A stretch of 64,000 bases of DNA from Actinoplanes oblitus (GCF_030252345.1 NZ_CP126980.1:8875501-8939500), one strand, 5' to 3'; numbered from the stretch's first letter, positions 26,168-32,885 are shown. Made by a program: numbers and translations. The notes: generated from the letters alone by a model not told the origin.

Positions 26168-26503
26168 GTCGATCACCTCGCATACCACAGGTCGAGCGGC
26201 ATCGCGGGTTATCCACAGACGGTGGATATCCACAGGCCGGCAGGTGTTGGGTCGCGCTCACGGCGCAGTAGCGGGCACGCTGCCAGGGTCGGCGAAGGAC
26301 ACTCCCTCACGGCGCCGGCCGCGGCCTTGGGCAGGTGGGGCGCGGCGAGCAGCAGATCCGCCGACGGCTCCGGGGCGGCCCGCGTAACAGCAGGCCGCCC
26401 CCGGGTTTGAGGAAGAGGCCGGAACCACCACACGGGGGAATGGCGGTCCCGGCCTCGACAGCGTAGAAGATCAACAGCGCAGATGGATCGCCTGTCCGGA
26501 CGG
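26168..26503. other. non-coding region before small terminase
   Basis: 336 bp without a convincing gene. It contains a perfect DnaA-box sequence TTATCCACA (26209-26217) and a one-mismatch copy (26226-26234). It also contains a 15-bp hairpin read on the minus strand (26415-26456, GAGGCCGG.../...CCGGCCTC, two G-U pairs) that would terminate or process RNA from the HNH/membrane-protein genes. The packaging (cos/pac) site could lie in or near here; I cannot locate it. Confidence 0.45.
26415..26456 (-). terminator. 15-bp hairpin downstream of membrane protein gene
   Basis: On the minus strand GAGGCCGGGACC-GCC pairs with GGTGGTTCCGGCCTC including two G-U pairs. It starts 48 nt after the stop of the 79-aa membrane protein. 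Followed by CUUCCUC rather than a U run. Confidence 0.5.
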
Positions 26504-26743
26504 CTAGAACAGGCCGCCGGTCAGGAAGTGCAGCACCAGCCAGGCCAGGCCGGCGAGCAGCGCGAACCGCCGTAGCCGCACCCAGCCGGTCACCCGCGGA
26601 CGCTTGCCCGGCTCGCCGATCGCGAACCAGCGCCACACGTGCTCCGACAGCGTGTCGCCCGGAGCCTTGCGCGCCAGGGCGACGCCTTCAACGAGGGCGA
26701 AGAGCGCGAGCCAGCCAATCCATAGCCAGGCCCAGATGTCCAC
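26504..26743 (-). CDS. small two-TM membrane protein
   Basis: 79 residues from a GTG with GGGAGG 5 nt upstream. Two hydrophobic segments (WLWIGWLALFALVEGVAL; LLAGLAWLVLHFLTGGLF) flank a basic loop (GEPGKRPRVTGWVRLRR). No known family. It lies between HNH and terminase genes, where actinophages often encode small membrane proteins of unknown role. Confidence 0.65.
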   Translation of the reverse strand: MDIWAWLWIGWLALFALVEGVALARKAPGDTLSEHVWRWFAIGEPGKRPRVTGWVRLRRFALLAGLAWLVLHFLTGGLF

Positions 26744-26770
26744 GGCACCTCCCGGTGAGAGCGGTCGAAG

Positions 26771-26815
26771 GTGGCCCCCGCCCCAGGGCTGTATGCCGGC
26801 TGAGGCGGGGGCCAC
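26771..26815. terminator. 12-bp GC hairpin between HNH and membrane genes
   Basis: GTGGCCCCCGCC (26771-26782) pairs perfectly with GGCGGGGGCCAC (26804-26815). A stable stem in the 85-bp gap after the HNH gene; no U tract. Confidence 0.5.
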
Positions 26816-26828
26816 GCAGAGGGGGCTC

Positions 26829-27143
26829 TCAAACAAGGCCGGGGTGGGCCTCGGAGCGCCGATACCTGCGGTCATGCCGGCGCCGTTGGGCAGCTCGGGC
26901 CGCAGCTCCCTCTCGTGAGGATTTGCGCTGGTGATGCCACCCGCAGAGCGAGGCCAGGTTGGCGTCTCGGTGGTCGTCACCAGCGACGATGTGATCCACG
27001 TCTGTGGCCGGCTCCGCGCACCGAAGACGGTTGACGTCTTTCGCGGTGCAGCGATATCCATCGCGACGCAGGATCCGCGTACGGATTGCCGGCCAGTCCG
27101 GGGGGAGCCGGTCACGTCGATCTGATCCTTCCCAGCTCGACAT
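26829..27143 (-). CDS. HNH endonuclease
   Basis: 104 residues from the ATG at 27143 (GGGGGAG 4 nt upstream). Classic HNH: YRCTAKDVNRLRC (C-x...-C), ATDVDHIVAGDDHRDANLAS (D-H catalytic pair and N), LCGWHHQRKS (C-x2-H-H). The zinc and metal ligands are intact. HNH proteins encoded next to terminase assist cutting at cos sites in many siphophages, so this supports a cos-type packaging mode. First gene of the leftward late operon. Confidence 0.88.
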   Translation of the reverse strand: MSSWEGSDRRDRLPPDWPAIRTRILRRDGYRCTAKDVNRLRCAEPATDVDHIVAGDDHRDANLASLCGWHHQRKSSREGAAARAAQRRRHDRRYRRSEAHPGLV

Positions 27144-27292
27144 CCGGCTCCCCCTTTGCGGTGCGGAGTATTGGCCCCGACGACGTGTGCGCGGACGCGT
27201 GCCGACCCAGGGCCGAGACTTGGGGAGATCGTGAAGGCTCCACTGCAATACAGCGTGGCTGCCTTATCGGTTCGCCGGTTGACTTGATTACC

Positions 27293-27307
27293 GGCCCCGG
27301 AGGGGCC
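27293..27307. repeat. GGCCCC-GGA-GGGGCC hairpin, copy 1
   Basis: Perfect 6-bp arms with a GGA centre. It is the reverse-complement version of the two stems at 27527 and 27578. Confidence 0.6.
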
Positions 27308-27331
27308 CTTACCGGCGTTGCCGTTTCAACC

Positions 27332-27347
27332 TCACACTATTAATACG
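27332..27347. repeat. TATTAATACGC repeat, copy 1
   Basis: TCACACTATTAATACG followed by C. The same 17-mer recurs at 27615 with a single difference, and a more diverged copy lies at 27462. The central TATTAATA is palindromic. Confidence 0.6.
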
Positions 27348-27461
27348 CAGCGGCGAAGGAGAAACTTCGACGATCTTGCGAGTGAGCCACACCACACGCC
27401 CTGCGGGCGGTTGTTTGCGACGGCGGAAGGGCAGCCAACGGGATCGCCAGCAAGGCAGGCG

Positions 27462-27478
27462 ACACAGTATTACTGCGC
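27462..27478. repeat. TATTAATACGC repeat, copy 2 (diverged)
   Basis: ACACAGTATTACTGCGC: shares CACAGTATTA and CGC with copy 3. Confidence 0.45.
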
Positions 27479-27526
27479 TGCCGGGAAGCGGCGACCGGTA
27501 ACAGCTTTGCCGGCGATGCAGCTAAC

Positions 27527-27543
27527 AGGCCCCTCCGGGGCCT
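27527..27543. repeat. AGGCCCC-TCC-GGGGCCT hairpin, copy 2
   Basis: Perfect 7-bp arms around TCC. The loop and arms are identical to the copy at 27578, so this is a true repeat rather than chance GC pairing. Confidence 0.6.
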
Positions 27544-27577
27544 CGATGTCAAAGGTTTAGCGGCGACGCTTCATCAT

Positions 27578-27592
27578 GGCCCCTCCGGGGCC
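27578..27592. repeat. GGCCCC-TCC-GGGGCC hairpin, copy 3
   Basis: Same stem and loop as copy 2, 51 bp downstream, in the same orientation. Confidence 0.6.
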
Positions 27593-27614
27593 TTATGGCT
27601 TGCCGTAAACAGCT

Positions 27615-27631
27615 TCACAGTATTAATACGC
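27615..27631. repeat. TATTAATACGC repeat, copy 3
   Basis: TCACAGTATTAATACGC, one mismatch from copy 1. Confidence 0.6.
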
Positions 27632-27829
27632 TCCCGGCGTCCCGGAAGTTCGGCAAGTTCGAGAGTTGCCTAGATCACAACACGATCCGCTACGGGGGAT
27701 CGCCGGCTTGACCAGGCTTCGACATCATGCCAGCGGTGACGGCGATCACGTCCGCCGAAGAAGCTTCTCCACGCCAGCGAATTACTAGAAGAGAGGTTTT
27801 CCGCAGGCCCGTGGAGGTGGTCACGCCCA

Positions 27830-28006
27830 ATGACGATGACAGCGACCGTGATCGACGACCAGGAGCGCGAGCGCCGGCTGCGCGAAGCGCTGTGCCTCTG
27901 GTGCTCTGTGCCGCTCCCCGCCGATGCCTCCTACCAGCGGGAGTTCTGCGGCGCTACCTGCCGGCAGCGCAACCACCGCGCCCTAAAGCGCGCCGGGCTG
28001 CGATAA
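27830..28006 (+). CDS. small Cys4 zinc-finger-like protein
   Basis: 58 residues, too short for usual ORF cut-offs. ATG with GGAGG 12 nt upstream. Sequence: an acidic/basic helix (VIDDQERERRLREAL), CLWC, then YQREFCGATCRQRNHRALKR. The C-x2-C and C-x3-C pairs about 17 residues apart plus the RQRNHR helix match small phage zinc-ribbon/treble-clef proteins that bind DNA. First rightward gene after the control region. Confidence 0.7.
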   Translation: MTMTATVIDDQERERRLREALCLWCSVPLPADASYQREFCGATCRQRNHRALKRAGLR

Positions 28007-28311
28007 ACGGTCACGCGGACCGCCGAATATCCTCATTCATCCGCCGCCGGAATGGCGTCACAACGGCCCTGGAACCTTGGCATTCTGCGAGCTGCTAAGA
28101 CGTACCGGTCTTCGCGTTTCTTAGTAAGAGGTATTACCCCCTCCCCACCCTTCCGCCGACGCGATTTCAGTGGGTACAAAACTGCCCCTGAGCAGCGCAA
28201 ACACGCGCCGCAGCAACGCTGTAGAGCGGCCCGAAAAGGAGCCCCTGAGGACAGCTCAGAGCGACCCATCAACCCGCGCAGCGACGCATTTAGAGCCATT
28301 GACCAGCGCAT

Positions 28312-28341
28312 TTGACAATGAGTTGGTGCATGGCCTAGCTT
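28312..28341 (+). promoter_or_regulatory. candidate rightward promoter
   Basis: A perfect -35 TTGACA (28312-28317) and an 18-bp spacer before TAGCTT (28336-28341), a fair -10 match (TAnnnT). It could drive the rightward small-gene operon, though about 740 nt upstream of its first gene. Confidence 0.4.
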
Positions 28342-28983
28342 TTGACGCGTCACCGCAACCGAGCAACACAGCGGAGACAAGCGACAAACCCGAATACGGG
28401 GGTTGCGAGAACCAAAGCGAATAGGCTAGGTTCAATCGCAGAACGGAACGCAGCGCCAGACAGTGAACACCTAAGCCATACCGGGTGCGAACGGGGCGGA
28501 CGGCAACTGACCGGCTGTCAGGCAAGCGTTACGGACAACGCGAACTCGCATCCCACGAACACGGGAATGCAACACAGCACCACTGCATGACAGCAACAGG
28601 GCAACCCAGCGTGGCCCAGAGGCTGGGAACGGAACGGAAAGCGGTTGGGTTCTTAGCGGAACCTGTCCGGCGACATGTTCATTGTGAATTCCATATTGGG
28701 CTAGCGGTTGATACTCCGCGCTGCCGATACAGGCACCACCTTTCGGGGTGGGTCCTGGAAATCGCGAGGCAGGGCGAGCGAACCGGACGCGACTGCCGCC
28801 CCCTGTAGCGGGGGGCCGGGGCTCCGAGGAACGCGCCGCTACCGGCACGATTGTCAACACCTGTGGACTATCCACGGGGGTAGACGCCGCGCCGTTCAAA
28901 GACGACCCGCGACCCACTACCCACCTGCATCACGGGATGAGTGGCACAGCGTCATGGCTGATCGCGGGTGCTTGTCACGACAC

Positions 28984-29002
28984 GATGTGTAAATGTAGTC
29001 AA
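28984..29002. promoter_or_regulatory. 19-bp operator-like repeat, copy 4
   Basis: GATGTGTAAATGTAGTCAA: the reverse complement of copy 1 with 3 changes at its outer edge; the 16 bases GTGTAAATGTAGTCAA are identical. Confidence 0.6.
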
Positions 29003-29015
29003 TGCCCCATTGCCC

Positions 29016-29048
29016 CTGAGGTGCGGTCCGCGAATTGGACAACCTCAG
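29016..29048. repeat. hairpin between two operator copies
   Basis: CTGAGGT (29016-29022) pairs with ACCTCAG (29042-29048) and GTCC with GGAC inside it. It sits between operator copies 4 and 5 in the leader of the first ribozyme-operon gene. Confidence 0.5.
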
Positions 29049-29059
29049 AGGCAGGGCCT

Positions 29060-29078
29060 CATGTGTAAATGGAGTCAA
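29060..29078. promoter_or_regulatory. 19-bp operator-like repeat, copy 5 (overlaps RBS)
   Basis: CATGTGTAAATGGAGTCAA lies directly before the ATG at 29080. The one core change (GTAG to GGAG) creates the Shine-Dalgarno GGAG at the right spacing, so a protein or repressor bound here would also cover the ribosome site in DNA. Confidence 0.6.
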
Positions 29079-29079
29079 G

Positions 29080-29859
29080 ATGGACGATGGCGACGAGACC
29101 CGCGATAGCGCGGGACTGTTGAACGACCTCACGGAGTACAAACCGCTGGTCTACGTCTGGCGCGGTCAGACGTTGCAGGGCTCGATGTGGGTGCCGGCGG
29201 ATCCGCCCGAGGGCGGGGACTCGATCAGGCTCGGTGCGCTGGACATGCGAGAGCAGAGCAGCGTGTACGACCTGACCGACGATGACGTGCGGTACCTGGA
29301 GATCCGCGCGACCGCGTGGGGCGACTACACCGGCTCGACGTACGACCGGAGCAACGCCCGATCCATCCGCCGCGACTTCGGCGACCACGTGATCACGCTC
29401 CGGGCCGACTTCGGGTTTGAAGTGCTGCTCGTGCGGATCGGTGTCGACATCCCCGAAGGGTTGTACGACGCAATCGTGGGCCTGCGCGAGTGCTCGCTGT
29501 ACGACGAGTCCGACCTGTCCGACCTGGAATCCGAGCTGGAATCCGAGGACTGGGCGAACTGGGGTCGCAGCGACTGGACGGGCGAGGTCCGCAAGCTCGC
29601 GCAGCAGCTCGACCAGGACGACGACGTGACCGAGCTGCACGACGACGCGTACGCCGATGACCTGTTCTGGGCTGTGTGCGCCGACGGTGAGGCCGGCTAC
29701 TGGCAGGCGGAAACCGCCGTGTCCGGCTACTGGTCCGACTTCGAGCGGGCCGCCAAGCTGGCCTGGCAGGAGATCGAGCGCCGCCGCATGGCGGCGTTAG
29801 AGGAATGGGCGCGCGAACTGTCCGCGCCGATCCCCGGGCAACTCGCCCTCGCAATCTGA
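29080..29859 (+). CDS. acidic protein, first gene of ribozyme operon
   Basis: 259 residues. I chose the ATG at 29080 (GGAG 5 nt upstream) over a start 45 nt earlier. Strongly acidic, with beta segments (YKPLVYVWRGQTLQGSMWVP; EIRATAWGDYTGSTYDRSNA; FEVLLVRIGVDIPEGLYDAI), an Asp/Glu/Ser-rich stretch (SDLSDLESELESEDWANWG) and a helical C-terminus. No known motif. Codon use and length of conserved secondary structure argue it is real. Its stop is 4 nt before hammerhead copy 1. Function unknown; acidic early phage proteins often bind host targets (speculative). Confidence 0.75.
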   Translation: MDDGDETRDSAGLLNDLTEYKPLVYVWRGQTLQGSMWVPADPPEGGDSIRLGALDMREQSSVYDLTDDDVRYLEIRATAWGDYTGSTYDRSNARSIRRDFGDHVITLRADFGFEVLLVRIGVDIPEGLYDAIVGLRECSLYDESDLSDLESELESEDWANWGRSDWTGEVRKLAQQLDQDDDVTELHDDAYADDLFWAVCADGEAGYWQAETAVSGYWSDFERAAKLAWQEIERRRMAALEEWARELSAPIPGQLALAI

Positions 29860-29862
29860 AAT

Positions 29863-29920
29863 GCCGAAACCCCTTCGGGGGTCGCGTGGATTGGCATTCC
29901 ACGCCTGATGACGGCTGCCC
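29863..29920 (+). ncRNA. type II hammerhead ribozyme, copy 1
   Basis: Stem II 5' strand GCC (29863-29865), GAAA core (29866-29869), stem III ACCCC-UUCG-GGGGU, cleavage base C29883, stem I GCGTGGA/TCCACGC (29884-29890, 29898-29904) with loop TTGGCAT, CTGATGA core (29905-29911), one extra C, GGC closing stem II, then TGCC, which can pair with loop I GGCA. All invariant hammerhead core positions are present. The predicted cut is after 29883. It separates the 259-aa gene from the next small gene. Confidence 0.92.
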
Positions 29921-29967
29921 TTGGCGCTGACTGATTGCTTAAATCAAATCTCCCGATGGGACGACCT

Positions 29968-30285
29968 ATGCCCGTGGAACCGATTCACCCGAACCCGCAC
30001 GTCGTTGCCGCGCTGGCGGCGCTGTCGGACGCGCTGGACCACCTAAACATGGCTGGCTACCCATATGCCGTGGGCATCAAGGGGGTCGATGAGCCGTACG
30101 GCATGGTGCAGCGTGCCGCCGATCGCACGCTCGTGCACGCATTCCCTGACCTGGACTCCGACGAGATCCAGTACGCACGGGCCGACAGCGGCGAAAGCTA
30201 CGAGCACGTGGTTCGCGCGCTGCGGCACGAGCGCGCTGGTTGCATGCAGGACGTGTCTACGGCCGAGAACGGGCAGACCCCGTGA
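29968..30285 (+). CDS. small phage protein, unknown
   Basis: 105 residues from the ATG at 29968 (an in-frame ATG at 29956 is an alternative). HVVAALAALSDALDHLNMAG is a clear amphipathic helix, followed by YPYAVGIKGVDEPYGMVQRA and LDSDEIQYARADSGESYEHV. No family recognised. It starts 48 nt after hammerhead copy 1 and overlaps the next gene (GTGA). Confidence 0.7.
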   Translation: MPVEPIHPNPHVVAALAALSDALDHLNMAGYPYAVGIKGVDEPYGMVQRAADRTLVHAFPDLDSDEIQYARADSGESYEHVVRALRHERAGCMQDVSTAENGQTP

Positions 30286-30623
30286 GTCGGCAACCCGACG
30301 CGCGGAGCGTCGTCACGTACCGATGGCAGCACTGCAAAGGCGGATACGACGTCACCGATCAGTCGTTCTGCGAGGCGAACGCCGACAGGGTCCGCGCGTG
30401 GGACGGCGCGCACGGCGATCTCTGCCTTGTGGAGGTCATCCGCACCCCGCGGGGCCGCTGGCGGATCACGTCAACCGAATGCGCGGCCGGCATTCCGATC
30501 AGCGGTTACGACCGTCGGTTCCCCTCGCCGCTGGATGCACTGGGTTACGTGCTCAAACGGTCAAGCCGGCGTCCCGTCGAGGCTGTCTGCCGGTGCGGCA
30601 CTCCCGGCGCCGAATGCGACTAG
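30282..30623 (+). CDS. small phage protein, unknown
   Basis: 113 residues from a GTG overlapping the upstream TGA. VVTYRWQHCKGGYDVTDQSF, DLCLVEVIRTPRGRWRITST, then FPSPLDALGYVLKRSSRRPV and a CRCGTPGAEC end, where two or three Cys could hold a metal. The middle resembles small beta proteins of actinophages. Hammerhead copy 2 begins 7 nt after its stop. Confidence 0.7.
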   Translation: MSRQPDARSVVTYRWQHCKGGYDVTDQSFCEANADRVRAWDGAHGDLCLVEVIRTPRGRWRITSTECAAGIPISGYDRRFPSPLDALGYVLKRSSRRPVEAVCRCGTPGAECD

Positions 30624-30629
30624 TGGTTC

Positions 30630-30687
30630 GCCGAAACCCCTTCGGGGGTCGGGTGGATTGGCATTCCACCCCTGACGATGGCTGCCA
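30630..30687 (+). ncRNA. type II hammerhead ribozyme, copy 2
   Basis: GCC-GAAA (30630-30636), stem III with UUCG loop identical to copy 1, cleavage base C30650, stem I GGGTGGA/TCCACCC (30651-30657, 30665-30671), CTGACGA (30672-30678), an extra T, GGC, TGCCA. Against copy 1, the second stem I pair changes from C-G to G-C, a compensatory change on both strands. Confidence 0.92.
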
Positions 30688-30705
30688 AACGCAGGAGGAC
30701 ACCAA

Positions 30706-31029
30706 ATGCCGAAGGTCATTGACGAGAATTCGTACAGCGAGGCGCACCACACGATTTACGGGAGCATCGAGGATGCCGACCCGATCACCGTCGAAAAGCG
30801 CCGCTTCCTGCCGTCCCGTTTCTCGGTGACGTACGACTACCGGACGCACGTCAATCCGGTCGGCTGGTCACCGCGCCTGATCGACATCAGCGGCCCGTGG
30901 ATCGACGAGGACGGCATCGCCACAGGCGACGGATCGGGACGGGTCCTGTTGCCGCCGAGCCAGGCGCCGCAGTGGGCGCGCGACTTCGTCACGGCGAAGG
31001 TTCCGAGCCTGCGGCTGGTCGATCAGTGA
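30706..31029 (+). CDS. small phage protein, unknown
   Basis: 107 residues, ATG with AGGAGG 7 nt upstream. The N-terminus reads MPKVIDENSYSEAHHTIYGS; then ITVEKRRFLPSRFSVTYDYR and WSPRLIDISGPWIDEDGIAT. The C-terminus (SQAPQWARDFVTAKVP) is helical. No family recognised. It is a single-gene unit bounded by ribozymes 2 and 3. Confidence 0.75.
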   Translation: MPKVIDENSYSEAHHTIYGSIEDADPITVEKRRFLPSRFSVTYDYRTHVNPVGWSPRLIDISGPWIDEDGIATGDGSGRVLLPPSQAPQWARDFVTAKVPSLRLVDQ

Positions 31030-31033
31030 GAAC

Positions 31034-31090
31034 GCCGAAACCCCTTCGGGGGTCCGCCGGCCTGGCATGCCGGCGCTGATGAGGCTGCCA
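31034..31090 (+). ncRNA. type II hammerhead ribozyme, copy 3
   Basis: The best match to the consensus: GCC-GAAA (31034-31040), ACCCC-UUCG-GGGGU, cleavage base C31054, stem I CGCCGGC/GCCGGCG (31055-31061, 31069-31075) with loop CTGGCAT, CTGATGA (31076-31082) followed directly by GGC with no extra base, then TGCCA. All pairs of stem I differ in sequence from copy 1 yet remain paired. Confidence 0.94.
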
Positions 31091-31105
31091 CTTGGGGAGG
31101 AAACC

Positions 31106-31699
31106 TTGAGCAACAACACGGTCGAGCGCGTTCGGGTGCTCGCGGGACACACCAGTCCGGAGACCGCGTACCTGGTGGAGGACTACCCGTACGGGCGGGT
31201 GCTGCGTTGCCAGATCCGCTATTGGATCGAGACCGCGAGCAAGGGTGCAAAGAAGGGGATGCAGCGGTTCGTCCGGCAGACCACCAATCCGAAGGTCGCG
31301 GGTGAGCCGTGGAACAAGCCGCACGCGGGGCAGTACGCGCCGCTGGTGTTCCTGTACCTCGACGGCGATGACTATGTGCAGCACATCGGCGTGTCGGAGT
31401 ACGGCATCGATCCGCACGCGGACGCCCGGCTGCGGCTGATGGGCATCTACGAGCAGATGAGTACCGAGCAGCGCGCCCGCTATGACGCCCTGCTTGCGGT
31501 GTCGCGCCGGTACGAGGAGCCGTGGCAGCAGTGGGAAGCGACCATCGCGGCGATGGCTGAGCACATCCGCAGCACCGGTGAGGATCCCGTCCTGACTAAC
31601 GGTCTCTGGGAGTGGCCCGCTGGGCGGGCGTACGTCACCGATCACAACCTGCCGGTGTACGTTACCGCCGCTCGACAGCAGCTCACCGCCGAGCAATAG
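31106..31699 (+). CDS. phage protein, unknown
   Basis: 197 residues, TTG start with GGGGAGG 5 nt upstream. RVRVLAGHTSPETAYLVEDY and VLRCQIRYWIETASKGAKKG are beta-rich and basic; QRFVRQTTNPKVAGEPWNKP follows; APLVFLYLDGDDYVQHIGVS and a helical C-terminal half (YEEPWQQWEATIAAMAEHIR). No catalytic motif recognised. It is one of the two largest proteins of the ribozyme operon and forms a single-gene unit between ribozymes 3 and 4. Confidence 0.78.
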   Translation: MSNNTVERVRVLAGHTSPETAYLVEDYPYGRVLRCQIRYWIETASKGAKKGMQRFVRQTTNPKVAGEPWNKPHAGQYAPLVFLYLDGDDYVQHIGVSEYGIDPHADARLRLMGIYEQMSTEQRARYDALLAVSRRYEEPWQQWEATIAAMAEHIRSTGEDPVLTNGLWEWPAGRAYVTDHNLPVYVTAARQQLTAEQ

Positions 31700-31726
31700 C
31701 CCAATTCCCTCGATCACTCCCGTTGA

Positions 31727-31803
31727 GCCGAAACCGCGTCCGGCTCAACGCGGGCCGGGCTCGGTCCGCCGGATTGGCATTCCGGCGCTGACGATGGCTG
31801 CCA
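31727..31803 (+). ncRNA. type II hammerhead ribozyme, copy 4 (long stem III)
   Basis: GCC-GAAA (31727-31733), an extended stem III of 33 nt (ACCG/CGGT base, inner GTCCGGC/GCCGGGC), cleavage base C31766, stem I CGCCGGA/TCCGGCG (31767-31773, 31781-31787) with loop TTGGCAT, CTGACGA (31788-31794), extra T, GGC, TGCCA. A competing 10-bp hairpin (31721-31730 with 31741-31750) would break stems II and III. Confidence 0.88.
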
Positions 31804-31827
31804 ATCACCCGTGAAGGCGATGACGCG

Positions 31828-32145
31828 ATGAACTTTGAAGAAGTCACTGATCCGGCCGCGTTCCTGAAGCCCACGTTGCGCGACGCCGCCCGCCGATTCG
31901 GCGTGAAGCGCTATTCGGATATGACCAAGGCCGATTTGGTCGAAGCACTGGGACACACCGCCTGGTCGCCGGCTGCTGAGGCGATCCACACCTACCTGAA
32001 CGAGCACCACCCGAAGAACGGCCAGCCGCCGCAGACCTGCGCCGTGTGCTTCCGCCCGAGGGACAGGCACTCCCTGCCGACCCCGAGCCGCTTCGGTTGG
32101 CCCAGCGAGTGGCGTTGGCCGCTGGGCGAGCCCTTCCGCCGCTGA
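31828..32145 (+). CDS. SAP-like small phage protein
   Basis: 105 residues. Residues about 15-42 (PTLRDAARRFGVKRYSDMTK, then ADLVEALGH) fit the SAP/Rho-N helix-extended loop-helix motif that binds nucleic acid. A CAVC pair and FRPRDRHSLPTPSRFGWPSE follow. RNA or DNA binding is inferred from that motif. Bounded by ribozymes 4 and 5. Confidence 0.7.
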   Translation: MNFEEVTDPAAFLKPTLRDAARRFGVKRYSDMTKADLVEALGHTAWSPAAEAIHTYLNEHHPKNGQPPQTCAVCFRPRDRHSLPTPSRFGWPSEWRWPLGEPFRR

Positions 32146-32148
32146 CCT

Positions 32149-32205
32149 GCCGAAACCCCTTCGGGGGTCCGCCGGCCTGGCATGCCGGCGCCGACGAGGC
32201 TGCCA
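32149..32205 (+). ncRNA. type II hammerhead ribozyme, copy 5 (core variant)
   Basis: GCC-GAAA (32149-32155), UUCG-capped stem III, cleavage base C32169, stem I CGCCGGC/GCCGGCG (32170-32176, 32184-32190), then CCGACGA instead of CUGACGA (U4 to C), GGC, TGCCA. The change hits a conserved core base and may slow cleavage. Otherwise nearly identical to copy 3. Confidence 0.85.
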
Positions 32206-32217
32206 ATGGAGGAACGA

Positions 32218-32565
32218 ATGGAAGCGGAAGAACTCACCAGGGAGGATCCCGGTCCGGCATTGATTCCGCTGAACACGCATGAGCTGCGCGTCGGCGACAT
32301 CGTGCACCTGTTCGGCATGCGCGTGCATCTGTCCCGCGAGCCGCACATCGAGAAGCGTCAGCGTGTGGTCTACGCGTGGGATGGCGACGTGCTGAACCCG
32401 GAAGAAGCCATCGCGTACGGCATGGTCCCTCGCAGCTTCCTCGGCGACAACCGATGGCACGAGGAACACGGCTGGGTCTGGGAGCAGACCAACCGATGGC
32501 TCGTCCAGGGTAACGACCTGGCGATGTGGGCGGTCGAGCGTCCCGCTGAGGCGGAGGCGAGCTGA
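32218..32565 (+). CDS. small phage protein, unknown
   Basis: 115 residues from the ATG at 32218 (GGAGG 5 nt upstream); a second ATG 12 nt earlier is possible. LNTHELRVGDIVHLFGMRVH is a pattern I recognise from many small actinophage proteins with an SH3-like start; RQRVVYAWDGDVLNPEEAIA and RSFLGDNRWHEEHGWVWEQT follow. Function unknown. Two-gene unit with the next gene. Confidence 0.72.
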   Translation: MEAEELTREDPGPALIPLNTHELRVGDIVHLFGMRVHLSREPHIEKRQRVVYAWDGDVLNPEEAIAYGMVPRSFLGDNRWHEEHGWVWEQTNRWLVQGNDLAMWAVERPAEAEAS

Positions 32566-32567
32566 CG

Positions 32568-32885
32568 ATGGCCACCAAGCTGTCACAGCGGCTCTCCGAC
32601 GGCACGACGATCACGGTTCGCCGTTCCCGCACGCTGATCGGTACCCAGTTCGTCGAGGTCCACTCGGTGCGCGGCGTGGCCAAACACGCGCTGTTGTGGA
32701 TGGACGGCGGCATGTACGTGCTGTACGGCAAGGGCGACATGATGCGGATCCGTCACCCGGACTACAGCTTCGCCCCGACCGAGGCCGAGGCCGGGCGCAA
32801 GGCTCTCGCGTTCTTCGTCGACAGCGCGGAGAGCGTGATCGAGCACGCGAAGAGCGAGGGCATTCCGGTAGCCGACTGCTACTGA
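32568..32885 (+). CDS. small phage protein, unknown
   Basis: 105 residues. The ATG is 3 nt after the previous stop, so translation is probably coupled; there is no ribozyme between. GTTITVRRSRTLIGTQFVEV, VAKHALLWMDGGMYVLYGKG and HPDYSFAPTEAEAGRKALAF: a beta-rich N-terminal half and a helical end. No family recognised. Confidence 0.7.
   Translation: MATKLSQRLSDGTTITVRRSRTLIGTQFVEVHSVRGVAKHALLWMDGGMYVLYGKGDMMRIRHPDYSFAPTEAEAGRKALAFFVDSAESVIEHAKSEGIPVADCY

Larger units (their letters stand above)
27144..27829. other. non-coding control region with repeats and hairpins
   Basis: About 690 bp between the divergent HNH gene and the rightward 58-aa gene. Reading frames here are short and unconvincing. 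It holds three copies of a TATTAATACGC-type repeat and three GGCCCC/GGGGCC hairpins (listed separately). The mix of AT-rich direct repeats and stems suggests a replication origin, packaging site or regulatory region. Confidence 0.6.
28007..29079. other. 1.07-kb gene-poor leader of rightward operon
   Basis: No convincing protein gene on either strand; frames are broken and base composition is more A-rich than in flanking genes. Seen: possible sigma-70-like promoters (28312-28341; also TTGCGA/TAGGTT around 28403), short hairpins such as CCCG-AATA-CGGG near 28389, an inverted TGTGGA/TCCACG near 28863, and two copies of the 19-bp operator close to the first gene. It could contain a replication origin, a small RNA or a long leader. 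Confidence 0.5.

Noticed and set aside
27340..27552. 70-codon minus frame in the control region.
   Set aside because: Covers repeats and hairpins, with Ala/Arg-rich composition and no Shine-Dalgarno.
28256..28590. Overlapping frames on both strands in the leader (89 and 82 codons).
   Set aside because: Neither has a good start, domain or codon pattern; treated as non-coding.
32560..32576. CTGACGATGGCCACC between two genes looks like a tenth ribozyme.
   Set aside because: There is no GAAA, stem III or stem I half upstream; it is probably a chance match at the stop/start junction, or a remnant.
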